Origin: Primula veris
Lineage: Eukaryota; Streptophyta; Magnoliopsida; Ericales; Primulaceae
Direction of reading: 5' to 3'
Assembly: GCA_963682055.1 (NCBI GenBank)
Contig: OY821751.1
Location: 9,982,001 to 10,046,000 of the forward strand
DNA: 64,000 nucleotides
Part shown: positions 10,160 to 21,011 of the stretch, piece after piece
How the letters are laid out: every line of letters starts with the position of its first letter
Position numbering within the stretch: position 1 is the first letter of the stretch
The notes under the pieces: generated by a model
Database searches by the model: none
The model's input: the letters and a program-made list of their open reading frames with translations, nothing else
Told to the model about the DNA's origin: nothing
Translations under genes and position numbers: made by a program

Positions 10160-11641
10160 TCAATTAGATTGATAATGACATACCCCTATGTCACTTCTTA
10201 ATGATTCAAACTTGTTTGTATCAAGGGGTTTTATGAAAATATCTGCCAATTGTCTTTCAGTTGAAACATGTTCTAAAATTAAGCTCTTTTCTTCAACTAG
10301 TTCTCTTATAAAATGATGCCTTAGATCAATATGTTTGGTCCTGGAATGTTGAACTGGATTTTTAGCTAAGTCTATAGCACTTTTGTTATCACAAAACAGA
10401 GTTAATACTTCTTGTTTAACATTATAATTAGTTAACATCTGTTTCGTCCAAATCAATTGAGTGCATCCACTTCCAGCTGCAACATATTCTGCTTCAGCAG
10501 TAGACAAAGATATGCAATTTTGCTTTTTACTGAACCAAGAAACAAGGTTGTTTCCAAAATAAAAACACCCACCAGAAGTACTCTTTATATCATCTATGTT
10601 TCCTGCCCAATCTGCATCACAGTAGCCACTAAGAAAATGATTTGTATCTTTAGAATACCATAGGCCTAAATGAGATGTTCCTTTTACATACCTTAGAATT
10701 CTTTTGACAGCTAGAAGATGAGGTTCTAAAGAATTTGCTTGATATCTTGCACATACTCCTACACTTAAACAAAGGTCTGGTCTACTAGCAGTTAAATACA
10801 GCAAGCTTCCAATCATGGATCTATAAAGACTAGGACAAACATTTTTTCCTTTATCATTTTTAGACAGTTTAAGGGTAGTACTCATAGGAGTTCTCTTTTC
10901 TTTACTCTCACTTAGACCAAACTTCTTAACAAGATTGTCTGCATACTTACTCTGACATAGAAAAATCCCTTTCTCATTCTGTTTAACTTGTAATCCTAGA
11001 AAGTAATTCAATTCACCTCCACCACTCATTTCAAATTCTTTCTTCATATCAGAAATGAATTCTTCTATCTTCTTATTAGAAGATGAGCCAAAAACAATGT
11101 CATCAACATATATTTGAGCAACTATTATATCCTTTGTAGTTTTCTTTGTAAACAGAGTTTTATCAACTCCCCCTCTTTTAAAACCTTTTTCAAGCAAAAA
11201 CTTGGTTAATCTATCATACCAAGCTCTAGGGGCTTGCTTAAGACCATACAAGGCCTTCTTCAGCAAATAAACATGTTCAGGAAAGTTAGGATCTTCAAAT
11301 CCCTTAGGTTGACAGATATAAACCTCTTCATTGATCACACCATTAAGAAAAGCACTCTTTATGTCAAGTTGAAACAGTTTAAAATTATACAGACATGCAA
11401 GAGATAGTAGCATTCTAATGGATTCAATTCTATCTACAGGAGCAAAGGTTTCATCAAAGTCAATTCCCTCAATTTGTGTATAACCCTGAGCTACCAACCT
11501 AGCTTTATTCCTGATAATCACTCCATCCTCATCACTTTTATTTCTAAAAATCCATTTAGTCCCTATAACATTTTTATTAGAAGGTCTGGGTACTAAAGTC
11601 CATACATCATTTCTCTCAAATTGAGCCAATTCATCCTGCAT
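10160..11641 (-). pseudogene. pol: Sirevirus pol, reverse transcriptase and RNase H
   Basis: A 493-codon open frame. RT occupies about residues 10-250 with ARLVAQGYTQ near 47-56, QLDIKSAFLNG at 91-101, LYGLKQAPRAWYDR near 131-144 and the active site YVDD at 178-181. RNase H occupies about 335-450 with CDADWAG, STAEAEY and FCDNKSA. The true pol frame continues upstream into the PR-IN frame. It is broken by an A5 run at 11,675-11,679 where A4 is needed, so the frame opens again only within the linker. Catalytic motifs are intact. Reverse transcription of the element RNA in cytoplasmic particles is the family role. Confidence 0.93.
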
Positions 11642-11657
11642 AGCTAAAATCCATTCA

Positions 11658-13418
11658 CTATCTTCTAGAGCTTCTTTTTATATTCTTAGGTTCTAACTGA
11701 GAGATATAACAAGCAAAGTGAACAACATTATTTATTTTACCTCTGGTTTTCATACCTGAAGTAACTTCTCCTATGACATTGTCAAGAGAATGATTTTTCT
11801 GAGTCCTTACATAGCGATGCCTGCTAGTTGACTGAGCATGAGAACTTTCTTCTTCTTCTTCAGATTCAGCAACATTCTGGGTTTCAACTGTGGTTCCAAC
11901 CTCAGTTCCAACCTCAGTTGTAACCTCAGTTGCAACTGGACTTCCAACCACTCTGGGACTTCCAGTTTGTTGAGTTTCTTCTTTCTCTTTTTCTGTAGTC
12001 TCAGCCTGTTCATCATCACCTGTAATCTCATCAACAGTTTTTAGGTCATCAAATAACACATTATAAGATTCCATAACACAGTTTGTTCTTTGATTGAAGA
12101 CTCTGAATGCTCTACTATTCTGAGCATAACCAAGAAAAATCCCTTTATCATTTTTAGAGTCAAATTTACCAAGATGCTCTCTATCTCTGAGAATGTAGCA
12201 AACACATCCAAAAACTTGAAAATACTTTACATTGGGTTTTCTACCTTTCCATATTTCATAAGCTGTCATGGAAGTACCTTTAGTAATATAAACTCTATTA
12301 ACTATATGACAGGCAGTATTAACAGCTTCAGCCCAAAATCTGTTGGCAAGTTTCTTAGAGTTAAGCATTACTCTAGCCATTTCCTGAATGGTTCTATTTT
12401 TCCTTTCAACTATGCCATTTTGCTGTGGAGTCTTAGGAGCAGAGAACTCATGACATATTCCTAAGGAGTTGCAGAATTCTTTAAACCTGATATTTTCAAA
12501 TTCAGTTCCATGATCACTTATAATCCTAGCAATATTACCACTAGTGGAACCTTTTTCAAGTTGCAGTTTTAAGCATAGAGTTTTGAACAGTTCAAAAGTT
12601 TCAGACTTATCCTTTAAGAACACTACCCAAGAGTATCTAGAGAAATCATCTACAACTACTAGAATGTACTTCTTACCACCTATACTAGCAGTTTGCATAT
12701 GACCCATCAAGTCAATGTGAAGAAGTTCTAAGACTCTCTTAGTGTAGATTAGACTAGTACTTTTGTGAATACTTTTGGTTTGTTTGCCTATAGCACAATC
12801 ACCACAGACACTTTGAGTTTTAGCACTAAGTTTAGGAATTCCTCTTATCAATTCCTTTTTAACAAGCTTATCTAAAGTTTTGTAATTCACATGCCCAAGC
12901 CTTTTATGCCAAATATCTACATTATTAGTAATGGCTTGATTACACCTACTTTGAGGCAATTCTTTTTCAGCTTTTTCAAACACATAGCAACTGTTGGTTG
13001 ATCTAACTCCAGTCATGATTAAATCATTGTTAAGATTAGTAATTAGACACCTTTCTTTGTCAAATTTAACAGTCATTTCATTATCACAGAGTTGACTGAT
13101 ACTAATAAGATTAGCTTTTAGACCATCTACAAGAAAAACATCCTCAATATTAGGCATTCCAGGTTTGTTTAAGGTACCTTTACCAATAATTTTACCTGTA
13201 TCTCCACCTCCAAACACAACAGTGTTACCTGTAAGAATGGTGACATTTTTTAGGAGACTTGCAGTACCTGTCATATGCTTAGAGCATCCACTGTCAAAAT
13301 ACCAGTTATTAGAAGTAACAGCATTCAAGGAGTTAATAACAGCTTTGTTGTTAGCAATTAAAGTAGCTGTTTCTTTAACTTTCCAGACCCATTTCAAATT
13401 TTTATTGACAGAAGCCAA
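11658..13418 (-). pseudogene. pol: Sirevirus pol, protease and integrase
   Basis: 586 codons. Aspartic protease motif FDSGCSKHMTG with D42, the GAG-pre-integrase zinc region (HKRLGH...CGDCAIGK, about 171-212), and integrase core D236, D302, E338 (35 residues between the last two, in TPQQNGIVERKNRT). A variable linker rich in VATEV/VGTEVG repeats follows at about 500-530, encoded by the GTTGCAAC-like repeat array. It ends in a frameshift stop. The upstream junction to gag is also frameshifted, at 13,485-13,492. All catalytic residues are present. Confidence 0.93.
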
Positions 13419-13453
13419 CCAGGTTTTCTGGGAAATATACTTTCTGTTTCTTT

Positions 13454-14452
13454 TTAAATAACACTGGATTTCAGAATGACCAGGTTTTTTTTACAGAAAT
13501 TACACAACTTCAACCTAAAGTTGTTTTTATCCCTAAAGCTATTCAGTTTATTCATGGTTGCAACTTTGGTTGTAACTGAGCTTCCAACCTTCTTTACATA
13601 AACCTGAGTTTTATTCCTGGTTGCAACTCTGGTTGCAACTGAACTTCTAACCTTGTGGTCAAAATCATGAGTTTTAGCTTTAGCAACAGCTTCAATAAAA
13701 GTAGTTTTTCCTGTACTTTTACCACCATAGTAACCTAGACCACTGATATCTTTGGAGCCTCTAGAATATGACAGCATGTCATCTAATTTATCTGAAGCAG
13801 AAACATTCAGCAATTTTATTATCTTTTTAGTTTCAGTAAGTTCAGCCAGTTGTAATTTAAGTTTCTCAGTAAGACTTTTAACCTCATCCTTTAGATCAAC
13901 ATTCAGTTTGCTTATGATCAAGGATTGTTTACTCAGACACTTATACTTTTCATACAGAACAAGGTATTGCTTAGTAATGTTTTCATCAGAAGGCTCTTCC
14001 TCATCACTGCTATATGTTTCAAAGGCAGTTGTAACTGGGGTTGAAACCTGTTCACAGTCACTTTCATAAGTAGGTTCTTGTTCAGTGATTATTCCCATGA
14101 AATTAACAAAATTAGAACCATCCTCTTCATCACCGTTACTCTCAGAATCACTATCACTATGAGTGGTTATGTAAGCATTTTTGTTTCTTTTTAAAGTGTT
14201 TGCACACTCAGCCTGAATATGGCCAAAACCTCTACATTCTCTACACTGAATCTCTTTAGGTTTGTATTCTTTGTTATCCTTCTCTTTGGAATTCCACTTT
14301 CCTGTAGAGTTATTATTGAACCTAGACTCTGTCTTAAACTGGTTATCCTTTTTCTGAAAGTTTTTAGATGAAACAATATCATCCTCCTTTTTCTTATAAA
14401 ACTTCTTGTAAACCTTTTTTGCAAAGAAAGCTAGTTGTTCTTCATCACTCAT
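13454..14452 (-). pseudogene. gag: Sirevirus gag, C-terminal part
   Basis: Same frame as the upstream gag fragment. It contains the CCHC knuckle CRECRGFGHIQAEC, an acidic SDSDSESNGDEED region, and a coiled coil (DVKSLTEKLKLQLAEL-like, about residues 185-225). A second knuckle begins CNFCKK and is destroyed by an A8 run (T8 on the plus strand, 13,485-13,492) where six A are needed to keep C-x2-C-x4-H-x4-C. Related gag pieces are at 39,075-39,711, 42,156-42,482 and 22,972-23,500. Confidence 0.88.
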
Positions 14453-14593
14453 TTTATCACAGGCATTAGATTCAGATTTCTTAGCTTGAAATGCTATTCC
14501 CTTTTCTGGTCTTTTATGTTTGAAGAATTTCAGTTCATGAGTACTTAGATTTCCTATGAGTTCTTCAAGTTTAAGATTATCTAAGTCAGTTGA

Positions 14594-15166
14594 TTATTCA
14601 ATAGCTGTGACCTTAATTTCAAACCTTTCTGGGAGTGACCTAAGAGTTTTCTTAACAAGTTTAGCATCACTGTATTTTTCTCCTAAGGTTCCAGCTTGAT
14701 GAGCAATGTGGCAGATTCTACCATTAAATTGTTCAATGTTTTCATCTTCCTCCATTCTTAAGTTTTCAAATTGGGTAGTTAACTGTTGAAGTTTGAAAGC
14801 TTTTACTTTAGTGGTTCCTTCAAAAGTAACTTGCAATATATCCCATGCTTCTTTAGCATTTTCACAATGAGAGATATACCTGAATACGCTGAGAGTTACA
14901 CCAGCAAAAATCAAGTTTATGGCTGTTGAGTTGGCACTTGATTTTCTGTCTTCTTCAGCAGACCATCTGTCTTCAGGTAAGAGAATCAGTTCTCCTTCAT
15001 TATCCATGGTAGTTGGAGCCTCCCATCCATACATAACAGTCTTCCATGCATGTTCATTCTGTTGTTTGATGAAAGACCTCATTCTAATTTTCCATACTCC
15101 ATAGTTTACTCCTACTTCAAGCAATGGAGGTTTGTTGAAGGCATTTCCTTCCCTCATTAAGTCCAT
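14594..15166 (-). pseudogene. gag: Sirevirus gag, N-terminal part (UBN2-type)
   Basis: Starts MDLMREGNAFNKPPLL and contains the gag capsid region with NLIFAGVTLSVFRYI, AKEAWDILQVTFEGT, and TLRSLPERFEIKVTAIE. The frame ends at a single TAA (14,591-14,593) directly after AIE and continues in the same frame to 13,454. The homologous copy at 42,451-43,146 has a sense codon at this point, so this is a nonsense mutation. The ATG at 15,164-15,166 lies about 45 bp from the primer site, as expected. Confidence 0.92.
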
Positions 15167-15211
15167 TGTTACTAGAACACAGGATCCACACTAAGTAAGA
15201 TCTAGTGTGAA

Positions 15212-15223
15212 GCTCTGATACCA
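15212..15223 (-). other. Primer-binding site, initiator tRNA-Met
   Basis: Minus strand TGGTATCAGAGC two bases inside the 5' LTR, complementary to the 3' end of initiator tRNA-Met. Confidence 0.95.
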
Positions 15224-15225
15224 AT

Positions 15226-16448
15226 TGAAATTCCTATCCGCTGTTCTAGTTGCAGTTTTGCAGTTAGGTTCTAAGTGAGGTTGCAACTACAGTTAGAACC
15301 CAGTGTATAAATGGACAGAACTGTAAAAAGTTAAATGTACGTAAATGAAATCACACGCACATTTAACAACGGAGTTCACCTAACTAGGCTACGTCTCCGG
15401 GGCACTTACCCAGATTATGATATTATAAAAAGCTTACAATATAGGACTCAAGTCTTAACGAAAAACACTTAGACTCCCTCTAGGTTTTTCTGCCTATCTC
15501 TATATTGCTCCTACTCTATAACTATCACTTATAAATCAATGGCATCCCACCATTGTTTTCTTTTTAAAAGCTCACGTGTATTCTCTCAAGAATGGGTTCT
15601 TTATAATTTAGAACACACACCTTTACAAGCTAACTTATCAACTATATAAGCAAGTAAAAACAATCTTCAATCTTCAATATCTTTTGATTGTTTTTTCTGA
15701 CTTTGTTGATTGGCTTCAATCTTCCCATGCATTGCGTGATACTTCAGCATTGATTGACTCCAATCATCATTGGTTGATACCTGTTTAATAGCCAGCTTGA
15801 TTGTAGGAGTTAGCATTGTCCTATAGCTAGGAATCATATAAAAAGATCATATCTTGAAAAGATATCTTTTAGGTATTTATGTAAAACATTAACTCCTGAT
15901 TTTATTCAATCTTTAAACATATCATACTGAATTGATAAGGAACAAAAGATTGACACAAGTGATAAGGATTAGTATAAGAATGAAGATATAGAGTTATAAA
16001 TTTAAAGGAAACATAACTAATCTCTTTATACCTTTTAGGAAATCTTTCCTTACCACTTTAATATTCTCACTTAAACGCATATTAAACTTTTAGAATCATA
16101 TGAGAATATATCCTGCATGCTGTAGAATCAATTAACAATTAATAAATAACAGCTGTGCAGATACACAGAACTAGACAGAATATTGCTGAGTAGCAGGTTG
16201 GAACTGTGGTTGCAACTGAGGTTGCAACTGATACCTGAGACCTGTTACTACTGACTTAGTAGGTTACAACTGAGGTTGCAACTGGTACTTGGAACCTGTT
16301 ACTATTGACTTAGTAGGTTGCAACTGAGGTTGCAACTGATACTTGAAACCTGTCAATTCTGTCTTAGTTCTTAACAACAGTTAGGATTTATTTAGTGAAA
16401 AACCAATAGACAATAAACAATATTTAGACCAGAAATCTGGTCCTAACA
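15226..16448 (-). repeat. Sirevirus 5' LTR
   Basis: 1,223 bp, nearly identical to 6,311-7,532. Six exact GTTGCAAC words remain; one of the seven has become GTTACAAC. Most differences from the 3' LTR are C/T or A/G transitions. Confidence 0.95.
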
Positions 16449-16614
16449 AAATTAATATCTGAATTTCCCAATTCTTTGGATATTCCCAGAGGTGAACCAT
16501 TCAAAGTACATCCGCTCTCAACTGTATCCTCGATTGTGGTCATAACTCTTTGGGAATACATCACAGACATTTCCTCATTGGTCAAGACACCAATACCAAC
16601 TGCTCTTAGACTCA
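16449..16614 (-). pseudogene. VIN3-like pseudogene, proximal part (left palindrome arm)
   Basis: Minus-strand frame LSLRAVGIGVLTNEEMSVM through GISKELGNSDINF, then directly (after the Sirevirus) the VEL domain at 6,310-6,080. It begins at the palindrome centre, so the upstream PHD and fibronectin-type domains expected of VIN3-like proteins are absent. The right arm at 16,693 repeats the same sequence inverted. Confidence 0.65.
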
Positions 16615-16692
16615 ATTTTTTGTAGGGTTTTATACCTTTTTGTACCTTCGTTTATTCACTTTTTTCCTTTTAATACCTTGGTTTCTTAAAAG
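16615..16692. other. Spacer at the centre of palindrome 1
   Basis: 78 bp of T-rich sequence between the inverted words GAGTCTAAGAGC that start both arms. No coding or repeat content. Confidence 0.75.
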
Positions 16693-17084
16693 TGAGTCTA
16701 AGAGCGGATCGTAGTGGTGTTTCGACCAATGGGGAAATGTCTGTGATGAATTCCCAAAGAGTTATGATCACAATTGAGGATACAACTAAGAGCGGATGTA
16801 TGCTGAATGGTTCACCTTTCTGAATATCCAAAGAATTGGGAAATTCGTATATTAATTTCGACTATTGTGTCCAGGTGATATTCAATCTTGAATGTGATAG
16901 GCATATCAAGGAGGAGTTTCTGAAGAAATTTCTAACATGGTTTAGCTTAAGATCGACTGAGCACGAGAAGAGGGTGGTTAAAACATTTATTTAGCTTATT
17001 GATGATTCTAGTAGCTTAGCAGCATATTTAGTCGATACTTTTTCTGATATTGTGAACTTTAAGAAGTCTCACAAGGATTTTTAA
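16693..17084 (+). pseudogene. VIN3-like protein, VEL-domain fragment (right palindrome arm)
   Basis: Plus-strand frame SLRADRSGVSTNGEMSVMN, then NFDYCVQVIFNLECDRHIK, EEFLKKFLTWFSLRSTEHEK, RVVKTFI-stop-LIDDSSSLA and LVDTFSDIVNF, ending TAA at 17,082-17,084. The run from DYCVxVI to LVDTFSD is diagnostic of the VEL domain at the C terminus of VIN3/VIL Polycomb-associated proteins. Stops occur at TGA 16,821-16,823 and within FI-stop-LID. The N-terminal two thirds are missing because the fragment starts at the palindrome centre. Dead, but its substitutions differ from those of the left arm. Confidence 0.8.
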
Positions 17085-17841
17085 AGTCATCAAAATTTAT
17101 ATTTATTGCGGATTTATTAGAATTGATACATTTTTATCATAGAAGATATGGGCAATATGGAAAACCTTTCATCAGGTCATTATGCATTTAAAGCAGCAAA
17201 ACTGATTTCGCCAGCATCAACTATCATGGAGAGAAAGAGACTGGAATAGTTTGAGTGAGTGTTTAGAGGGGTGAGCTTGTGCTTAGATAGCGAAACCAGA
17301 GTTGCAGGGTTTTTTTGGTTCTCATTGGCAAATATTTTTCAAATTTGAGTAAAAACAAAACTACTCAAGGTGTTGTATCGTGTAAATATAGACAGGTGTT
17401 CAATTGGTTTAAATATAGATAGGTTATTCACACGAATCCCTTGATTTGGATTTTTATAATAAGAACTAATAGTCTAACTGCAATCAGAAACATTTAAAGT
17501 GTCACAGATTAATGTGAATCAAATGGCGATTGAATTACAAATTAATGACCGGATGCTTTTTTGGGAGAAATCAAATGACAATTATACCGCCTACATACAC
17601 AACATTATATAAGACTGATCAAATACCACCAACCCTACATTATAAACTTTGAGAGAGAGAGAGAGGTTAGAAGTCGTATTCTGGTGAATTGCCGCTTTAA
17701 TTAGATTGCATCGTAAGTTATTTCTTGGTTGATTTTTTTTAATTTTATGATTAGTGTTTGTACGTCGGTTGCCGTATTCTGGACTTAGTATCTGTCCACC
17801 GTTCCATTAATCTTTCAACGATTCTGAAACAGAAAATAATG
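17085..17841 (+). promoter_or_regulatory. Promoter/5'UTR cassette, copy 2
   Basis: Right arm of palindrome 1 downstream of the VIN3-like stop. TATATAAG at 17,606-17,613, GA-repeat leader near 17,650-17,667 and a CGTAAGT splice donor near 17,710-17,717. Colinear with 46,040-46,740. Homology stops near 17,841 with no coding exon following. Confidence 0.5.
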
Positions 17842-18261
17842 CACCATAAAAAGATCTGGTGTGTATAGTTATACCATAGAAAGATCAAATACCTTTCATT
17901 TTGTGTTCCGATTTTCTTATTATTTAATGGTGAGAAAAGTCCACATTTTTATTTATAAGCAAAAACAAAAATGTGCCAATTTAGGAAATAAGTGTCAAAA
18001 GTGATAATTACAAATCACTTATGATTGAACTTAAAATTACTAAAACTTACAAGGGCTTTTGTAGAAATAAAAGCAAAAATAATCCAGATAATCCATGCAT
18101 CTTGTTCTTTTTCTTTCCATACGAACCGACAAACTTCATTTTACACACAGATAGTTTAGAGAGAGAAACCATGTCGAAAATCTTTTTAATCATCTTAAAT
18201 TAGGATAATGATCATGATCCAGTTTTAAAATCTTACCCCGGAGACAAAGGAAATCTCTTTG
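17842..18261. other. No gene seen
   Basis: AT-rich sequence with a 60-codon open frame at 18,021-18,203 that resembles nothing known to me. Confidence 0.5.
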
Positions 18262-18362
18262 ATCCTTTAAAATGATGTTCGAACCCCATTTGCTAGCAAA
18301 TCAGCTGCTCCATTAGCTTCTCGAAAGGTATGTACGATCTTCACATTTTTCTGTTTAATGAT

Positions 18363-18635
18363 CTATTTAATCTGTCTAATAAATCCATAGATGATCGAGT
18401 TACATTTTTCTTTATTATGATTAATATTCACCATGCTATTTGAATCACTTTCCAATATAGCCTTTTGATCATCAACAATTGAGAGGCCTTTTAGAATTGC
18501 CAAAATTTCTCTTTCCATAGTAGAATTAGCTCTTTCATAGAAAGAAAATCCGTTAATAAAATAGCCTATGTGGTCCCCAACCAACCCACCAATACCAGAA
18601 TACATAAGGAAAAGATTTGTGGCTATCATCCACAT
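18363..18635 (-). pseudogene. LINE RNase H domain
   Basis: Contains GIGGLVGD, the E-bearing MEREILAILKGL, and ILESDSNSMV, i.e. the acidic positions of plant LINE-type RNase H. The first Asp (INVDDSHK) lies in another frame near 18,640. After a stop at IK, the HTFREANGAADLLANG motif follows down to about 18,262. Broken by one frameshift and one nonsense change. Confidence 0.75.
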
Positions 18636-18902
18636 TAATCATAATAAAATTGATAGGATGTTTGTCCCAATAATGTTTTTGAATTTTCTTACCAGGTTTG
18701 ATTCTATTATTATTAGAGAATAGATCAAAATTTCTGTCGAAAGCCTTATATTTTTTGATGAACAGGTAAAATGAACTTAGTACTTTTTTGATATTATCCC
18801 AATAATAATAGAAGGGAAAACTTTTAAACACTTACCTTTGAAAGAGTAGTTTGATTTTAACCACCAAGTCATACATCTACCTCTAATGTTGTTATTGTAG
18901 TA

Positions 18903-19100
18903 CTAGATACCCAAATGATTTCTAAAATAACTCCAGACCAAAGTAGCTATAGGACCAATACTAAATAAATGCTCCAGATCTTCACCAATTTTCTTGCAGC
19001 AATCACACATTGAGACTAAATTAATCACCTTTCTCTGAATGTTGTTATCAACTGGAACTACATTAAGCAAAATTTTCCACATAAAACATGAAATTCTCAA
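18903..19100 (-). pseudogene. LINE zf-RVT zinc-binding region
   Basis: ISCFMWKILLNVVPVDNNIQ, then CDCCKKIGEDLEHLF and ATLVWSYF, matching the zinc-binding segment between RT and RNase H of plant L1 elements (CxxC then ExxxHLF). Confidence 0.8.
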
Positions 19101-19589
19101 AGGTAAAAAGTTTATCCCAGATTAAAGAATGAGCCCAACTAGAGTTTGCTTTGTTTCTTACTAGGTGATTGGACCATCACGTCTCCAATTGTCCAAGTGG
19201 ACATTAACATTATCTTTGACCAATTGGCCGAATAATGCTTTTTTCAGCTTATTCTCTTACTTCAATCATTCTTTTACAAGTACCATTAGTAATGTCCCTA
19301 GTGATTGGACCATCACCTCTCCAATTGTCCAGGTTGCCAAATGTGAACTTTTTTACAATACTTATTTTTCATAAATAAAGACCAAATAGATTTTTGCTTT
19401 CTAAATTCCCACCAAAGTTTGACAGCAAAAGCCTTCGAGATATCACACATACTCATTAAATCCAAACCACCCTCTTCAATAGGTCTAGAAACCCTCTTCT
19501 AAGAAACCCAATAATACTTATTTTTATCTTCATTTTGACCCCACAAGAAATTAGAAAAGATCCTCTCTAATCTCTTGGACAAAAAGTAC

Positions 19590-19610
19590 AAAAAAAAAAA
19601 AAAAAAAAAA
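19590..19610 (+). repeat. A21 homopolymer
   Basis: Uninterrupted run of 21 A on the plus strand at the 5' side of the LINE remnant. It may be a retroposed tail or slippage; no element was recognised upstream of it. Confidence 0.9.
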
Positions 19611-19640
19611 CACTTAGAGAAAGAAAAACGATAGGAAAAG

Positions 19641-20231
19641 TTCAAAAAACCATTACTAGTTAGAACCAATGCACAGCAGCACAAGTAAATTATAAACTAG
19701 AACAACCCAATGGCTTTTACTTGAGGTGTGTTGAGTATAGCATTTTAGGCTTATGAGTACTCCCAATGATCGTGTGTGCTCGTTTCTGCAACCATCGTGT
19801 GTTCCGAGTACCGTGAGTCTTGTACTAGCCAACATTATATTTAATAATAATGACCATGCCGATATTGAGTACAAAAAATTATAAATTATAATGATATAGA
19901 AAGACAAAAATACCCCTCATAATACATATATATATAGGAGCAGGTTATAATGTCATCTAACTGCTTTTCCGTAATATAGGTTTCAAAAACATATAGAAAA
20001 CAAGATTGTTGTACTATATCGTAAAAATGAAACGCTGATATACAAAAAAAAAAAAAAACATGAATGATTGATGTACTATAGTTACCCAAATAATAAAAAT
20101 GTATTTTATTGTTCCAGTTGAAAATCAATAGTGGAATTAACGACATTGTTTGGCTAACCTTTAGTGCTGACCATTTCAATACATTTTGTACATACACTCC
20201 TCTCTTACAGGATCATAATTTCCACCCTTGA
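19641..20231. other. No gene seen
   Basis: AT-rich, with an A-run near 20,043-20,058 and a short TA repeat near 19,927. A splice-acceptor-like TCTCTTACAG ends at about 20,210, just before the open region that follows. Confidence 0.5.
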
Positions 20232-21011
20232 TCAGGTGATATTGTTGTGGTTTTCACAATTAGAGGACCATATGCTACCTCCATTTCTGTGTTATTTTAC
20301 GCCAGAGTAAACAATAAACAGCGATTGATTCATCTTGAACTCTTGAGTTTGTTTATGAGCCGTTGCAGTATTTTGGATCATGTATCTATGTTGCCACACG
20401 TGCAAAATTATGTGGACCACTTTCGAAATGGGATGAAGGGCTATACGAAATTCTTTCGATATCACAACAGAATGACTAGTATACTCCGAATCATTGTGGA
20501 TGTGCGTCAATATTACTCCCCTAGTCACTATTGCCATACCGAGCCAGAGATGAGAAATGTATAGTATGTGTTGGATAAGCTTGCGACGTATAATGCATAC
20601 TACTTTCCAAACGTCGGAGACTTATCTCAGGTTAAATGGGAGGAGTTGAAGAAAGAGTATCGGTTTATGGTCGAGGAATTATTATCCTTTAAATATCATG
20701 CGGAACCATTAGAAGAAAATGGTAAAGTTCTTGATATGGGGAAAAAGGTTTTTTATTATCTTACTTTAAATGGACCCATAACCCGGGAGATGGATATAGC
20801 TTTGGACCATGATGGGGATAAATTATGGGTAATGAGCATGAGATATGCCAAAATATATAAGATATGTCAGCAGAAGGCAGCTTCGTCCTTTACTGAGCCG
20901 TTGCCGATTTGGAAAACGAAAAGGCCAAGCAATTCAGGAAACATAAGAGAGAAATGCAACTATAAAAATGTCAGCAGAAGGCAGCTTCGTCTTTTACTGG
21001 GAGTTCGATAG
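20232..21011 (+). pseudogene. Unidentified ORF interrupted by one TAG
   Basis: One frame is open from 20,232 to 21,011 apart from a single TAG at 20,562-20,564; about 259 codons. It reads SGDIVVVFTIRGPYATSISV, later MSRCSILDHVSMLPHVQNYV, then after the TAG YVLDKLATYNAYYFPNV, KWEELKKEYRFMVEELLSF and FYYLTLNGPITREMDIALD. No in-frame ATG near the start: the first is in LSLFMSRC, and a splice-acceptor-like CAG abuts GTGATATT, so it may be an internal exon. The sequence is not low complexity and looks like a real former protein. I do not recognise the family. A short duplication (GTCAGCAGAAGGCAGCTTCG at about 20,867 and 20,970) lies near the end. Confidence 0.55.

Larger units (their letters stand above)
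6311..16448 (-). mobile_element. Full-length Sirevirus (Copia) retrotransposon
   Basis: 10,138 bp, both LTRs present (6,311-7,532 and 15,226-16,448), perfect 5-bp duplication AAATT at 6,306-6,310 and 16,449-16,453, initiator-tRNA-Met primer site, polypurine tract, gag, PR-IN-RT-RNase H in Copia order, and an additional 440-aa ORF between RNase H and the 3' LTR. The gag start (MDLMREG), long acidic gag-pol and downstream ORF are Sirevirus features. The LTRs differ at roughly ten positions, mostly transitions, so insertion is recent relative to the palindrome it splits. Gag-pol has one stop and two frameshifts, so this copy is not autonomous. Confidence 0.95.
18262..19640 (-). mobile_element. 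L1-type LINE, 3' part of ORF2 (degenerate)
   Basis: On the minus strand, from high to low coordinates: end of RT (RLERIFSNFLWGQNEDK at about 19,500-19,560, then a DLMSMCDISKAFAVKLWWEF-like stretch at about 19,400-19,470), zf-RVT zinc region at 18,903-19,100, and RNase H to about 18,262. Several frameshifts and stops are present. There is a 41-bp direct repeat (GTGATTGGACCATCAC...) at 19,163 and 19,299. The 5' end and the poly(A) tail were not found. Confidence 0.8.

Noticed and set aside
11807..12464. Several frames overlapping the integrase region on both strands
   Set aside because: Shadows of pol; the minus-strand frame with integrase motifs explains the sequence.
20562..20564. TAG in the unidentified ORF as programmed readthrough
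   Set aside because: No readthrough context was evident and the locus lies among pseudogenes; a nonsense mutation is simpler.
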